Shown here: positions 8,417 through 17,999 of the stretch, one piece after another
Position numbering within the stretch: position 1 is the first letter of the stretch
Layout: each line of letters opens with the position of its first letter
NCBI GenBank assembly: GCA_035651635.1
Contig: DASRFK010000072.1
Coordinates: 36,598 to 100,597, forward strand
DNA length: 64,000 nucleotides
From: JANXQE01 sp035651635
Lineage (GTDB): Bacteria > Verrucomicrobiota > Verrucomicrobiia > Limisphaerales > UBA8199
Direction: 5' to 3'
Made by a program: the position numbers and the translations under genes
Notes under the pieces: model-generated
Told to the model about the DNA's origin: nothing
The model's database searches: none
Seen by the model: only the letters and a program-made list of their open reading frames with translations

Positions 8417-10960
8417 ATGAACCAACGCCTTGCATTATTAGCTGCGCTCTCCCTGAGCGGGACTTTGCCGTTACACCCTGAAAACTCGCGGGCTTGCGAT
8501 GCCGGCTCCTCGACCATCACTAACCTTCCGGCCATTCCGGGCTCCGGGTACCAGGTCTTCAGTCTCAACGCGGCGGGTGACCTGGCGGGTTTCTTTTATG
8601 TATTCGGTGAGCATCCGAGTCATGCCTTTCAGTACAGCGGCGGACAGTTGACCGACCTGGGCACTCTAGGCGGCAGCACCAGTGAGGCGCATTGGATCAA
8701 TCAGTCCGGGCAGGTCGTCGGGAAAGCCGCCTTGGCCGGGGATACGCAATCGCACGCCTTCCTGCTGGCTGGCGGCGGTTTGCAGGACCTGGGCACTTTG
8801 GGCGGGCCTTCGAGCTCCGCCACCGCAATTAATGATTCCGGCACGATCATCGGGGTCTCCGATTTGCCCGGGGGTGCGGGCACATCTGGTTTCGTTATTT
8901 CCAACGGCACGAGGTTTGACGTCGGCAACCTGGGCCGCAACTACAGCGCGCCTTTCGCTCTGAACAACGCGGGCCTGGTCGTCGGCGAGGCGGGCGTGCC
9001 CGGCGACGTTCACGCCTTTACGTGGTCTAACGGAATAATGTCCGACCTTGGCACATTCGGCGGCACCTACAGTTCGGCGTTCGCGGTAAACGACAGCGGG
9101 ATGGTCGTGGGCGAAGCCTCTCTGAACGCGTCCGAGATTCATGCTTTCATTTCCACCGGAGGAGCCAAGACCGATTTGGGAACTTTCGGAGGCACGTACT
9201 CCGGGGCTTACATGGTCAACTCAAACGGCCTGGTGGCGGGGTTGGCCAACACTTCCAACGATCTCGAAACACACGGTTTCATTTATGACGGCGTGAATAT
9301 GACGGACCTTGGAACTTTAGGCGGTTCTTACACTCAGCCGAACGCCATCAACAATCGCGGCCAGGTGGTGGGCGAATCTTTCACCGCTTCCGATGACGAG
9401 CATGCCTTTCTTTGGCAGAAGGGCAAGCTCACCGATCTCAATTCGCTCCTGCCCGACAACTCCGGATGGGAACTGGTCACGGCTCTTTACATCAATGATG
9501 CCGGGCGAGTCGTGGGTGTAGGCAACTACAATGGGCTCTCGCAATGGTTCGTTCTTGATTTGGCCACCGGTAATAATCCCCCCGTGGCCGTGGCCGGCCC
9601 TGACCAGACTGTGGATTGCCAATCCTCGGTTACACTGGACGGCTCCGGTTCCAGCGATCCAGATAACGATACTCTTTCATTTGAGTGGTCTACCGCTGGG
9701 AATGTGCTTGGCACGAGCTCCTCTTTGACCGTTTCCCTGCCTATGGGCACCAATGTCGTCACCCTGAAAGTGACCGACCCATGCGGCGGCTCGTCACAAG
9801 CCAACCTGACGGTAATTGTCGCCGATCGCACCCCGCCGGCTGGTTCCTGCCCAACCGGCATGACTGTGTCCGCCGATGTAAACTGCCAGGGCACTGTTCC
9901 TGATTTCACTTCACAGGTTAAAGCCACGGACAACTGCACTCCGAGTGGCTCACTGATCATCACCCAGAATCCTCCGGCGGGAACCATTGTCGGCTTGGGG
10001 CAACATCCGGTCACCGTCACGGTGGCCGATGCCTCAGGCAATACTTCGACCTGTATGGTTTTGTTCACTGTTGCCGACGCCACCCCTCCCACCATCCTGA
10101 GTCTGCCGCCCGCTTTCACGCTTTCTGCCGTGGACGGCTGCCAGGCTACCGTCCCGGATATCCGCTCGAAAGTTGTTGCAGCCGATGCCTGCACGCCCGC
10201 CGATCTTCTCGTCACGACGCAGAGCCCGGAGGCAGGGACTTCGGTGGGCCTGGGCGACCAGATGGTCGTGGTGACTGTCTCCGATCCGGCCGGAAACAGC
10301 ACTCGCGCCAACGTTCCGTTTAAGGTGGCGGATATGACAGCGCCGGTCTTCTTAAGTCATCCAGGTTCCGTGAAGCTGTGCGCCGATGCCCATTGCCAGG
10401 CCTCCGTGCCTGATCTTCTGTCGGCCGTGCTGGTAAGCGATAATTGCAGCTCCGCGGATCAAATCGCGCTGACCCAGAGCCCCGCGGCTGGCGCCGTCCT
10501 GGCTCATGGGTTCTATGCCGTCACGCTCACAGCCGTTGACGCCTCCGGCAATCGCTCACAGGTAAGCGTGCCTTTGGAAATCGACGACATCACCCCGCCG
10601 GTCTTCCAATCAGCGACTGTCTCTCCCAACACGCTCAGCCCGCCCAATCACCAGCTTGTTCCGGTCACCGTCTCGGTCAAAGTTGCTGATAATTGCGACG
10701 CTTGCCCGTTGACGCGGATCGTCTCCATCACCTGCAATCAGCCGGTCGACCGGGAGGATATCCAAATCACCGGACGACTTACCGCCAGGCTTGCCGCCTC
10801 CAAAGGTCAGTCTGGAATGACGCGCGTCTATACCATTAATCTTCAATCGACCGATGCCTCTGGAAACAGCTCGACTAGCTCGGTGACCGTTACGGTGCCT
10901 GGCAAAGATCCTGTCAGCAGCACTGCCGCTAAGCCGAAGGGGGACCCTCGTCGCCGTTAA
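8417..10960 (+). CDS. Secreted HAF-repeat/PKD/HYR surface protein
   Basis: An 847-residue protein. ATG 8417 is chosen because AAGGGGAAAC lies just upstream and a signal peptide follows (MNQRLALLAALSLSGTLPL). Residues about 35-380 hold around eight ~43-residue HAF units, each with a core like HAFxxxGGxxxDLGTLGG and a later INxxGxVVGxA. A PKD-like domain (PPVAVAGPDQTVDC) starts near residue 385. Three HYR domains start near 471, 554 and 641, each with a Cys-Gln/Gly pair and TVxDxSGN ends. A last Ig-like domain follows. These modules occur in extracellular adhesins or surface proteins. No C-terminal sorting motif is evident beyond a basic tail. Confidence 0.85.
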   Translation: MNQRLALLAALSLSGTLPLHPENSRACDAGSSTITNLPAIPGSGYQVFSLNAAGDLAGFFYVFGEHPSHAFQYSGGQLTDLGTLGGSTSEAHWINQSGQVVGKAALAGDTQSHAFLLAGGGLQDLGTLGGPSSSATAINDSGTIIGVSDLPGGAGTSGFVISNGTRFDVGNLGRNYSAPFALNNAGLVVGEAGVPGDVHAFTWSNGIMSDLGTFGGTYSSAFAVNDSGMVVGEASLNASEIHAFISTGGAKTDLGTFGGTYSGAYMVNSNGLVAGLANTSNDLETHGFIYDGVNMTDLGTLGGSYTQPNAINNRGQVVGESFTASDDEHAFLWQKGKLTDLNSLLPDNSGWELVTALYINDAGRVVGVGNYNGLSQWFVLDLATGNNPPVAVAGPDQTVDCQSSVTLDGSGSSDPDNDTLSFEWSTAGNVLGTSSSLTVSLPMGTNVVTLKVTDPCGGSSQANLTVIVADRTPPAGSCPTGMTVSADVNCQGTVPDFTSQVKATDNCTPSGSLIITQNPPAGTIVGLGQHPVTVTVADASGNTSTCMVLFTVADATPPTILSLPPAFTLSAVDGCQATVPDIRSKVVAADACTPADLLVTTQSPEAGTSVGLGDQMVVVTVSDPAGNSTRANVPFKVADMTAPVFLSHPGSVKLCADAHCQASVPDLLSAVLVSDNCSSADQIALTQSPAAGAVLAHGFYAVTLTAVDASGNRSQVSVPLEIDDITPPVFQSATVSPNTLSPPNHQLVPVTVSVKVADNCDACPLTRIVSITCNQPVDREDIQITGRLTARLAASKGQSGMTRVYTINLQSTDASGNSSTSSVTVTVPGKDPVSSTAAKPKGDPRRR

Positions 10961-10982
10961 CACAACGCCAACCTTGAGCCGG

Positions 10983-11483
10983 TTACCTTTTCACGGGCGG
11001 CACGGGTAACGTGTCGCCCGATCCATGCGCCGGGGCCTTGTAAAGCCCCGGTTTGACGTTTTTAAGCGGGTCGTTTGTCCGGTAATGATGATAAGCGGCA
11101 TAGCCCAGGACGACGGCCAGCACGACCACTACCGCGCCTAAAATCAGCACCCCTTTGTGCCAATCGATTTTCGAAAGCTGCAGCATCAGGAAATCGACTG
11201 CCCCGCGCGGCTCGCTTGATAAAGGCGGGGGCTCGGCAAATTTCTGTGTTTGGCCCAACTCGCCGTCCAGCGCAGCCATCACCCGCGGCACATCCAGCTT
11301 CAGCAGCGTCGAATAGGTCCGCACAAACCCGCGGATATACACCGGTGCCGAAAACACATTGAAATTCCCCTCCTCCAACGCCCGAAGGTGATCCCCGCGG
11401 ATTTTGGTAATCTCGGCGACCTGCTCGACCGTTAGTTTTTTGGCCTCGCGCGCCTGGTGTAATTGCTCGGCTACCGTCGACAT
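10983..11483 (-). CDS. RodZ-like helix-turn-helix membrane protein
   Basis: A 166-residue protein with an N-terminal HTH_25/RodZ-type domain (TVAEQLHQAREAKKLTVEQV, then GDHLRALEEGNF and PVYIRGFVRTYSTLL). A transmembrane helix follows near residues 113-134 (VLILGAVVVVLAVVLGYAAY), then a short periplasmic tail. RodZ links MreB to the cell-wall elongation complex. This protein has the cytoplasmic and membrane parts but lacks the large C-terminal periplasmic domain of E. coli RodZ. It is a single gene converging on the HAF gene. Confidence 0.75.
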   Translation of the reverse strand: MSTVAEQLHQAREAKKLTVEQVAEITKIRGDHLRALEEGNFNVFSAPVYIRGFVRTYSTLLKLDVPRVMAALDGELGQTQKFAEPPPLSSEPRGAVDFLMLQLSKIDWHKGVLILGAVVVVLAVVLGYAAYHHYRTNDPLKNVKPGLYKAPAHGSGDTLPVPPVKR

Positions 11484-11790
11484 CCCGCCTTTTCTAGCCT
11501 CTTCAAGGCCTGCTTGGCAATCCCCAATCCAGCCCTGCGGTCACTCAAAGCCTCCTGAGATTCCGTCCGGAGCCACATTCTGGTTCGTACCGTATTCGGT
11601 TGTGCTGGAGGCAACTGGATTTGCGGGATCGCGGAAGTGAAGGGACTCACCAGAGGCAGAGCCCGGATTTCGGGTCGGTTGGGAGGGTGGCGGACTTTAA
11701 CAAATTTTTGACGAGGACGGCTCCGGATTTAATTACCGCACCTGCGGCGGTCATGCCAACTTCCAGGCAGAATAAACAAAGGCTAACGTA
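11484..11790. other. Leader region upstream of the first kdp operon
   Basis: A 307-bp spacer between the divergent rodZ-like gene and the kdp operon. It must hold the kdp promoter and any KdpE site. I looked for a c-di-AMP (ydaO) type leader and did not recognise one. No coding ORF is visible. Confidence 0.4.
11708..11736 (+). promoter_or_regulatory. Candidate sigma-70 promoter for kdp operon 1
   Basis: TTGACG at 11708-11713, then a 17-bp spacer and AATTAC at 11731-11736, placed about 55 bp before the first small ORF. The -35 box is good and the -10 box is weak, as expected for an activator-dependent promoter, but this is only a sequence match. Confidence 0.3.
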
Positions 11791-11874
11791 ATGACTGACC
11801 TAATCTACGTGGGAGTGGTGGTGCTCTTTTTTATCGTGAGCGCGCTGTACGTCGGGCTGTGTGAAAAAATGTAA
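11791..11874 (+). CDS. Very small membrane protein preceding kdpF (27 aa)
   Basis: Begins ATG 11791 and encodes MTDLIYVGVVVLFFIVSALY then VGLCEKM. It is a single hydrophobic helix with a short charged tail. It lies 12 bp before kdpF, in line with the operon. Small ORFs of this kind are found just before kdpF in other bacteria, from memory, so a role as an accessory Kdp peptide is plausible but unproven. No strong Shine-Dalgarno is present. Confidence 0.55.
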   Translation: MTDLIYVGVVVLFFIVSALYVGLCEKM

Positions 11875-11886
11875 AAGGCTTCGCTT

Positions 11887-11970
11887 ATGGAAAACATCAT
11901 CGTTGGCGGCGTTTCACTGCTGCTGTTCATCTACCTGCTCGTGGCCATGATTCGGCCGGAAAAATTTTAA
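11887..11970 (+). CDS. kdpF: KdpF, small stabilising subunit of K+-ATPase 1
   Basis: Encodes 27 residues (MENIIVGGVSLLLFIYLLVA then MIRPEKF), a single transmembrane helix ending in the RPEKF signature typical of KdpF (29 residues in E. coli). KdpF packs against KdpA and stabilises the KdpFABC complex. It is 9 bp upstream of kdpA1. No equivalent was found in front of kdpA2. Confidence 0.85.
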   Translation: MENIIVGGVSLLLFIYLLVAMIRPEKF

Positions 11971-11979
11971 GACTTTACT

Positions 11980-13896
11980 ATGCGCTCAATTGATTGGTTA
12001 CAACTTGGTTTGTTTGTGGCGGCAGTCGCGCTGATCACCAAACCGATGGGTCTGTACCTGCTTCGGGTTTTGGATGCGAACGGCCACACCTGGTTCGACC
12101 CGGTTCTCCGACCTTTGGAGCACTTGACTTATCGGCTGATGGGTGTGCGATCGGACAAGGAGCATAGCTGGAAGGAATATACGTTTGCCATGCTGCTCTT
12201 CAGCATGGTGAGTTGCCTATTCACCTACGCGATTCTCCGGCTGCAACATTTGCTTCCACTAAACCCGCAAGCCTTTGGCGCGGTTGGACCAGACCTGTCG
12301 TTCAACACGGCGACGAGTTTCACCACCAACACCAATTGGCAAAGCTATACCGGCGAAGCCACCATGTCGTACCTGTCGCAGATGGTGGCGTTGGTCATTC
12401 ACAACTTTGCCTCGGCGGCGGTCGGTATTGCCATTGCCGCGGCGCTCGTGAGAGGGATTGCGCGGCACTCAGCCCAAACGCTGGGCAATTTCTGGGTGGA
12501 CCTGGTGCGGGTCACGTACTACTTGCTCCTGCCGATCTGCACGGTGTTTGCCCTGGTCCTGATTTCTCAAGGCATGATTCAGAATTTCAAGCCGTACACC
12601 AAAGCCAAGCTAACAGAACCGTATACCATCCAAGTAGCCAAAACCGATGAAAAAGGCCAGCCGGTGACGACCAATGGCGCGGTCATGGTCCAAGCGCCCA
12701 AATTGGATGCCGCCGGCAAACCGGTCATGGCCAATGGCGCGCCCGTGATGATGGACGTGCCCAAGCTCGATGAAAAAGGCCAGCCGGTCATGACCAACAT
12801 GCCAGTAATGGTCGACCAGAAAATTGATGAGCAAGTCATCGCCCAGGGACCCGTGGCATCGCAGGTGGCGATCAAGATGCTTGGAACCAATGGCGGCGGT
12901 TACATGAATGCCAATGCGGCGCATCCGTTCGAAAACCCGACTCCGCTCTCGAATTTCCTGCAGATGGTCTCGATTTTTGCCATCGGCAGCGGCCTGACTT
13001 TCTACCTGGGCCGGATGGTCAAGAGCCCCGGACATGGATGGTCCGTTTGGGCGGCGATGATGATTCTCTTTTTGGCCGGTGTCCTCTTGTGCTGGCACTC
13101 GGAAGTGGCGGGCAACCCAATCCATCAGCAACTTGGCGTCGCGGCATCCGGCGGGAACATGGAAGGCAAAGAAGTGCGCTTCGGCATTTTCAATTCCGCT
13201 TTGTTCGCCACCGTGACGACCGACGCCTCCTGCGGCGCCGTCAATTCGATGCACGATTCCTTTACCGCGCTGGGCGGGTTCGTTCCGCTGTTCAACATCC
13301 AACTCGGCGAAATCATCATTGGGGGCGTCGGTGCCGGCCTCTATGGAATGCTGGTTTTTGTCGTGCTGGCGGTGTTCATCGCCGGTTTGATGGTTGGCCG
13401 CACCCCGGAATATCTTGGAAAAAAGATTCAGTCTTACGAGGTCAAAATGGCGATGCTCGCTTTGCTGGTGCTGGCGGTTTCCATTCTGGGTTTTGCGGCG
13501 TGGGCTTCGGTCAGCCAATGGGGCCTGGCTGGATTGAATAACACGGGTCCTCACGGATTAAGCGAGATGCTGTACGCGTACAGCTCAGCTAACGGTAACA
13601 ACGGGAGCGCCTTTGCGGGTCTGACCGCGAACACTCCCTGGTATAACACCACCATCGGTCTGGCCATGCTCATCGGACGGTTCCTGATGATCGTCCCTAT
13701 CCTGGCCATGGCCGGCTCGCTGGCGGCGAAAAAGATCGCTCCTCCCAGTGCCGGAACCTTCCCGGTAGCCGGTGGCACCTTCGTGGTTTTGCTGCTCGGC
13801 ACCGTCTTGCTGGTCGGCGCCCTGAATTTTCTGCCCGGCTTGACCTTGGGACCGATCGTCGAGCACTTCCTCACGGCCCAAGGGAAGCTCTATTAA
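11980..13896 (+). CDS. kdpA: K+-transporting ATPase subunit KdpA (copy 1)
   Basis: A 638-residue K+-channel-like subunit of the KdpFABC pump. All four pore loops are canonical: [11 protein letters not shown] (about residue 115), [13 protein letters not shown] (about 302), [12 protein letters not shown] (about 418) and [12 protein letters not shown] (about 540). It is ~80 residues longer than E. coli KdpA (557). The excess is mostly an insert at about 218-280 made of three ~21-residue repeats ([45 protein letters not shown]) just before the [11 protein letters not shown] segment that leads into pore loop 2. By topology the insert should face the periplasm. KdpB follows 40 bp later. Confidence 0.95.
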   Translation: MRSIDWLQLGLFVAAVALITKPMGLYLLRVLDANGHTWFDPVLRPLEHLTYRLMGVRSDKEHSWKEYTFAMLLFSMVSCLFTYAILRLQHLLPLNPQAFGAVGPDLSFNTATSFTTNTNWQSYTGEATMSYLSQMVALVIHNFASAAVGIAIAAALVRGIARHSAQTLGNFWVDLVRVTYYLLLPICTVFALVLISQGMIQNFKPYTKAKLTEPYTIQVAKTDEKGQPVTTNGAVMVQAPKLDAAGKPVMANGAPVMMDVPKLDEKGQPVMTNMPVMVDQKIDEQVIAQGPVASQVAIKMLGTNGGGYMNANAAHPFENPTPLSNFLQMVSIFAIGSGLTFYLGRMVKSPGHGWSVWAAMMILFLAGVLLCWHSEVAGNPIHQQLGVAASGGNMEGKEVRFGIFNSALFATVTTDASCGAVNSMHDSFTALGGFVPLFNIQLGEIIIGGVGAGLYGMLVFVVLAVFIAGLMVGRTPEYLGKKIQSYEVKMAMLALLVLAVSILGFAAWASVSQWGLAGLNNTGPHGLSEMLYAYSSANGNNGSAFAGLTANTPWYNTTIGLAMLIGRFLMIVPILAMAGSLAAKKIAPPSAGTFPVAGGTFVVLLLGTVLLVGALNFLPGLTLGPIVEHFLTAQGKLY

Positions 13897-13936
13897 GGCA
13901 AATTCTCAACCCTTGTCACTTTTACGATATTACGAT

Positions 13937-16039
13937 ATGACCCATAAAGCTCCTTCGCTGTTCGATTGGACCATTGTTGGCCCGGCCATCGGCGATTCGT
14001 TTCGCAAGCTGAATCCCCGGCTCATGGTCAAGAACCCGGTGATGTTTGTCACCATGGTTGGCGCGGTGTTGACCACTGCGGGCATTTTCACTTCGCCGAC
14101 TGACAAAGGGTTCATCACGCAACTGGCCGTCTGGCTGTGGTTCACAGTGCTGTTCGCCAATTTCGCCGAGGCCGTCGCCGAAGGGCGCGGCAAAGCGCAA
14201 GCCGAGAGCTTGCGCAAGGCGCGCAAGGATACCATCGCTCGCCGGCTCAAGGACGGCCGCGAAGAGCGCATCCCGGCACCGCAACTTCAAAAAGGCGACC
14301 TGGTTGTCTGCGAAGCGGGGGACACGATCCCCGCCGATGGCGACGTCGTCGAGGGCATCGCGAGCGTGGATGAATCAGCCATCACGGGCGAATCGGCGCC
14401 GGTCGTGCGCGAGAGCGGTGGAGATCGCAGCGCCGTGACTGGCGGCACGCGGGTCATCAGCGATCGAATTGTCATCCGCGTCACACAGGAAAAGGGACAA
14501 GCCTTCCTGGACCGCATGATTGCCATGGTCGAAGGCGCGCGTCGACAAAAGACCCCTAATGAAATCGCGCTGACGATTTTGTTGGCCGCATTGACATTCA
14601 TCTTTTTGCTCGTCTGCGTGACGCTAAAGCCTTTTGGCATCTACTCGGGGGTGGTCTTTTCCGTGCCAGTGCTGGTGGCGCTGTTGGTTTGTTTGATTCC
14701 CACGACGATCGGTGGCCTGCTCAGCGCGATCGGCATTAGCGGGATCGACCGGTTGATCCGGCGCAACGTCATGGCCACCAGCGGCCGCGCGGTCGAGGCA
14801 GCCGGTGACGTCGACGTGCTCCTGCTCGATAAGACCGGCACCATCACCTTGGGCAACCGCATGGCCACCAACTTTATTCCCGCCCCCGGCGTCAGCCCGG
14901 AGCGCTTGGCTGACGCCGCCCAGTTGGCTTCGCTGGCAGACGAAACGCCCGAAGGCCGTTCGGTCGTGGTCCTGGCCAAGCAACGGTTCAATTTACGTGG
15001 CCGGGAAGTGGCGGAGCCGCAGGCAAGGTTTGTGCCGTTCTCCGCCCAAACCCGTATGAGCGGGGTCGACTTTCTTGACGGCGCTGAAAAGAGCGAGGCG
15101 TCCGTCGCGGGTCGCAGTGGCGGAGTAGCAATCGTTGCTACCCCGGTCCAAACGGTTACGCGCTCGATTCGCAAAGGCGCCGCCGAAGCCATGCGCATTT
15201 ATGTCGAAAAAAAAGGCGGACGCTTCCCACAACTCGTCACCCAACAGGTTGAGGAAATCTCGCGCTCAGGCGGCACTCCGCTGGTTGTGGCGGATAACAT
15301 CGATGTGCTAGGCGTCATCCATCTGAAAGACGTCGTTAAAGGCGGCATCAAGGAGCGCTTCGCTCAATTGCGCAAGATGGGCATCCGGACCGTGATGATC
15401 ACTGGCGATAACCCGCAGACCGCCGCCGCCATTGCGGCCGAAGCCGGCGTGGATGATTTCATTGCACAAGCCACGCCCGAGGCCAAGCTCAAGCGCATTC
15501 GCACCGAGCAAGCCGACGGCCACCTGGTCGCCATGACCGGTGACGGCACTAACGACGCCCCGGCACTCGCCCAGGCCGACGTCGGTGTCGCAATGAATAC
15601 GGGGACCCAGGCCGCCCGCGAAGCCGGCAACATGGTGGACCTGGATAGCAATCCAACCAAGCTGATCGAGATCGTCGAAATCGGCAAACAACTGCTCATC
15701 ACCCGTGGCTCGCTCACGACCTTTAGCATCGCCAACGACGTGGCCAAGTACTTCGCCATCGTCCCTGCGATGTTGATGGCGACCTTCCCGGCGATTGCCC
15801 CGCTGAACATTATGCAGCTTCATAGTCCTACCAGCGCGATTCTCAGCGCGGTGATTTTTAACGCTCTGATCATCATCGCCCTTATCCCGCTGGCGTTGCG
15901 CGGCGTGGCCTACAAACCCATTGGGGCGCTGGCGATTCTGCAGCGTAATCTGCTCATTTATGGACTGGGCGGCGTGATCATTCCCTTCGTCGGGATCAAG
16001 ATCATCGACGTCATCATCACTGCCCTCAAACTCGTTTAA
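13937..16039 (+). CDS. kdpB: K+-transporting ATPase subunit KdpB (copy 1)
   Basis: A 700-residue P-type ATPase, the ATP-hydrolysing subunit. It shows TGESAPV (A domain, about 150), the phosphorylated Asp in DKTGTIT (about 298), the IRKGA nucleotide-binding lysine (about 412), [11 protein letters not shown] (about 535) and [11 protein letters not shown] (about 596), which holds the Asp and Lys used in transport coupling. ATG 13937 ([11 protein letters not shown]) is preferred to the TTG eight codons upstream. The nucleotide-binding domain has an extra ~25 residues between MSGVDF and RKGA ([13 protein letters not shown]...), where E. coli has about a dozen. KdpC starts 5 bp after. Confidence 0.95.
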   Translation: MTHKAPSLFDWTIVGPAIGDSFRKLNPRLMVKNPVMFVTMVGAVLTTAGIFTSPTDKGFITQLAVWLWFTVLFANFAEAVAEGRGKAQAESLRKARKDTIARRLKDGREERIPAPQLQKGDLVVCEAGDTIPADGDVVEGIASVDESAITGESAPVVRESGGDRSAVTGGTRVISDRIVIRVTQEKGQAFLDRMIAMVEGARRQKTPNEIALTILLAALTFIFLLVCVTLKPFGIYSGVVFSVPVLVALLVCLIPTTIGGLLSAIGISGIDRLIRRNVMATSGRAVEAAGDVDVLLLDKTGTITLGNRMATNFIPAPGVSPERLADAAQLASLADETPEGRSVVVLAKQRFNLRGREVAEPQARFVPFSAQTRMSGVDFLDGAEKSEASVAGRSGGVAIVATPVQTVTRSIRKGAAEAMRIYVEKKGGRFPQLVTQQVEEISRSGGTPLVVADNIDVLGVIHLKDVVKGGIKERFAQLRKMGIRTVMITGDNPQTAAAIAAEAGVDDFIAQATPEAKLKRIRTEQADGHLVAMTGDGTNDAPALAQADVGVAMNTGTQAAREAGNMVDLDSNPTKLIEIVEIGKQLLITRGSLTTFSIANDVAKYFAIVPAMLMATFPAIAPLNIMQLHSPTSAILSAVIFNALIIIALIPLALRGVAYKPIGALAILQRNLLIYGLGGVIIPFVGIKIIDVIITALKLV

Positions 16040-16044
16040 CTCCT

Positions 16045-16671
16045 ATGAAATCGTTTTTCTCTGAAATCCGCAGTGCCGTCCTGGTCACCCTGATGCTGGC
16101 GTTGGTTTGCTGCGGCTTGTACCCGTTGCTCGTGTTTGGACTCGGGCAGCTTTTATTCCGCGACAAGGCCAATGGCAGCCTGATCACCGATTCCAGTGGC
16201 ACGGTTCGCGGCTCACGCCTGCTTGGTCAGCAGTTCACCGGCGAGAAATATTTCCACTCGCGCCCTTCGGCCGCCGGCAACGGTTACGACGCCACCAGTT
16301 CCGGCGGCAGCAACCTCGGGCCGACCTCACAAAAACTGCACGATTCTGTCGCTCAGAATATTGCCGATTATCGTTCTCAAAACGGGCTCGAAACCAATGC
16401 TCCGGTTCCGGCCGACGCCGTCACCGCTTCGGCCAGCGGCCTGGACCCGCATATCAGCCCCACCAACGCGGAACTTCAGGCGTCACGTGTCGCCAAGGTT
16501 CGCGGGCTGCCCTTAGATAAGGTGCGAGCGCTGATTGAGCAGCACACCGATCGCGCTGATCTCAACGTCTTGGGCGATCCCGGCGTAAACGTGTTGGAAC
16601 TGAACCTGGCTTTGGATGCGCTGGCTCCGGCGCCCGCCGCCAGTCCGGTGGCTCAAACCGATCGCGAATAG
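16045..16671 (+). CDS. kdpC: K+-transporting ATPase subunit KdpC (copy 1)
   Basis: A 208-residue subunit with one N-terminal transmembrane helix (VLVTLMLALVCCGLYPLLVF) and a periplasmic domain carrying KdpC landmarks: GSRLLGQQFTGEKYFHSRPS, GGSNLGPTS, then ASGLDPHISPTNAELQASRV and VNVLELNLALD. KdpC is thought to help ligand delivery to KdpA. It ends 10 bp before the next gene, whose Shine-Dalgarno GGAGG overlaps the end of this one. Confidence 0.95.
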   Translation: MKSFFSEIRSAVLVTLMLALVCCGLYPLLVFGLGQLLFRDKANGSLITDSSGTVRGSRLLGQQFTGEKYFHSRPSAAGNGYDATSSGGSNLGPTSQKLHDSVAQNIADYRSQNGLETNAPVPADAVTASASGLDPHISPTNAELQASRVAKVRGLPLDKVRALIEQHTDRADLNVLGDPGVNVLELNLALDALAPAPAASPVAQTDRE

Positions 16672-16681
16672 GAGGTTTACT

Positions 16682-17050
16682 GTGCATGCCCTGGCCGAAT
16701 GTCCCAAGCGATTCGAGTTTTCGAGTTCCAACCGCGAAAATGACATTCTCGTTGAGAACCACCCTGATGGTGTAGTAGTCCACGCTGCCCGCGCCAATAT
16801 TTCTCCACGTCAGAAGTCTTACTTGATTCGGCATCTGGCCGCCGAAGGCTTCATTCCGGAGCGCTACCGATGGGTTGACCCTTCCCAGCCCGAGAGCGGC
16901 TCCGGCTTGCGGTGGGTTGTGGATGCTTCCTGGATGAGCGACTGCGCTCGCCAAAGAAGAGCGTTCCGACAGATTCTACGGCTCATTTTTTGGGCAGGCT
17001 TGTTCGGCCTTGGGTTGATGGTTTTTGCCTTTCTGCAAGCGCCGAATTAA
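16682..17050 (+). CDS. Tail-anchored small protein in kdp operon 1, unknown function
   Basis: The GTG start at 16682 is fixed by a strong GGAGG at 16671-16675. It gives 122 residues. The soluble part (about 1-95) has a mixed alpha/beta pattern (HALAECPKRFEFSSSNREND, VENHPDGVVVHAARANISPR, QKSYLIRHLAAEGFIPERY). The C-terminus is a single hydrophobic helix (LIFWAGLFGLGLMVFAFL), suggesting a tail-anchored membrane protein with a cytosolic domain. I do not recognise the family. It is tightly placed between kdpC1 and the regulator, so it is probably co-expressed with the pump. Confidence 0.7.
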   Translation: MHALAECPKRFEFSSSNRENDILVENHPDGVVVHAARANISPRQKSYLIRHLAAEGFIPERYRWVDPSQPESGSGLRWVVDASWMSDCARQRRAFRQILRLIFWAGLFGLGLMVFAFLQAPN

Positions 17051-17090
17051 ACCTCAACGGCGAGCCAGCCTCGTATGTAGAACTCATCGA

Positions 17091-17810
17091 TTGAAGCCAG
17101 ACCCGCGAATCCTGGTCATCGATGATGAAAAAGCCTCCCGCCGTCTCTTGCGCATCGTTCTTGAACCTTACGGTTACCGGATTTTGGAGGCTGAAAACAC
17201 GCGGACCGGCGTCCGCAAAGCGGTCGGAGCCAAACCGGACGTGATTATTCTGGAGATCGCCTTGCCCAACGAGGACGGCCTGGCGGTGCTGCAGAATCTT
17301 CGGGAGTGGAGCCAGGTTCCGGTGCTAATCCTTTCGGAGCGGACGGATGATTCGGCCAAGGTGGGAGCATTGGATGCCGGTGCCAGCGATTACGTGACCA
17401 AGCCATTTAGCCCGGCTGAACTGCTCGCCCGTTTGCGCGTGCTATTGCGGCCATTGCCAAATGTCCCCGACGGACCGTTCCTGGTCGAGGGAGAGTTGGT
17501 CGCGAACCTGGCAACCCACCAGGTCACCATCGCCGGCCGCTCCGTCAAATTGACGCGCAAGGAGGAGGTATTGTTTTACGTGTTGGCGCGTTATGCCGGC
17601 AGAGTCGTAACGTGCAGCCATCTTTTGCGTTCCATTTGGGGGATGTGTTCGGACAAGAAAATCCAGGATTTACGGGTTCTCATTTGCCAAATCCGCAAAA
17701 AACTCGGACCGTACGGTGGAGAAGTCCTGCTGAGGACTCAAGGAAACCTCGGCTATAGTCTGGCGCTTGCCGCAAAAGGTGAACTGGCGGTTCGCGAGGC
17801 CGATTCCTGA
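17091..17810 (+). CDS. KdpE-like response regulator with Glu at the phospho-acceptor site
   Basis: An OmpR/KdpE-family regulator of about 239 residues: a receiver domain (RILVIDDEKASRRLLRIVLE to DYVTKPFSPAELLARL) and a winged-helix DNA-binding domain (VKLTRKEEVLFYVL to GNLGYSLAL). The acidic pair, Ser and Lys (TKP) are present. The phospho-acceptor position reads VIILEIALPNEDG, Glu at codon 17253-17255 instead of Asp; the paralogue at 28732 has the usual IVLDLGLP. Glu at this site often mimics the phosphorylated state, so constitutive activity is likely (inference). The start is uncertain: TTG 17091 fits the domain, and TTG 17025 overlaps the preceding gene. No sensor kinase is adjacent. Confidence 0.85.
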   Translation: MKPDPRILVIDDEKASRRLLRIVLEPYGYRILEAENTRTGVRKAVGAKPDVIILEIALPNEDGLAVLQNLREWSQVPVLILSERTDDSAKVGALDAGASDYVTKPFSPAELLARLRVLLRPLPNVPDGPFLVEGELVANLATHQVTIAGRSVKLTRKEEVLFYVLARYAGRVVTCSHLLRSIWGMCSDKKIQDLRVLICQIRKKLGPYGGEVLLRTQGNLGYSLALAAKGELAVREADS

Positions 17811-17999
17811 CAAACAAGAAGCTTTCTAGCCGCAACGGCGCGCCTGCCCCGCGCAAATAAGATTTTCCGGCAAAGGGCAGCCTCAGGTTCTTTTTGAAGG
17901 CGGAATGCCCAGCTGCCTGATGAATTGTTGATAAACATTTAACGCCTTTGCGCCGCGTTTTTATTACCCGCGTCGCTGGGCGACGGTCATGTTTAAACC

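Noticed and set aside
11484..11790. c-di-AMP (ydaO) riboswitch before kdp operon 1
   Set aside because: Expected because such switches control K+ genes elsewhere, but I could not match the conserved core by eye.
12637..12822. Tandem repeats in kdpA as a CRISPR-like or satellite array
   Set aside because: Repeats are ~63 bp, imperfect and preserve reading frame and amino-acid pattern, so they are protein repeats. No spacers or cas genes are present.
12610..13554. 314-residue ORF on the minus strand
   Set aside because: Antisense to kdpA1 and rich in His/Arg/Gln with no recognisable domain.
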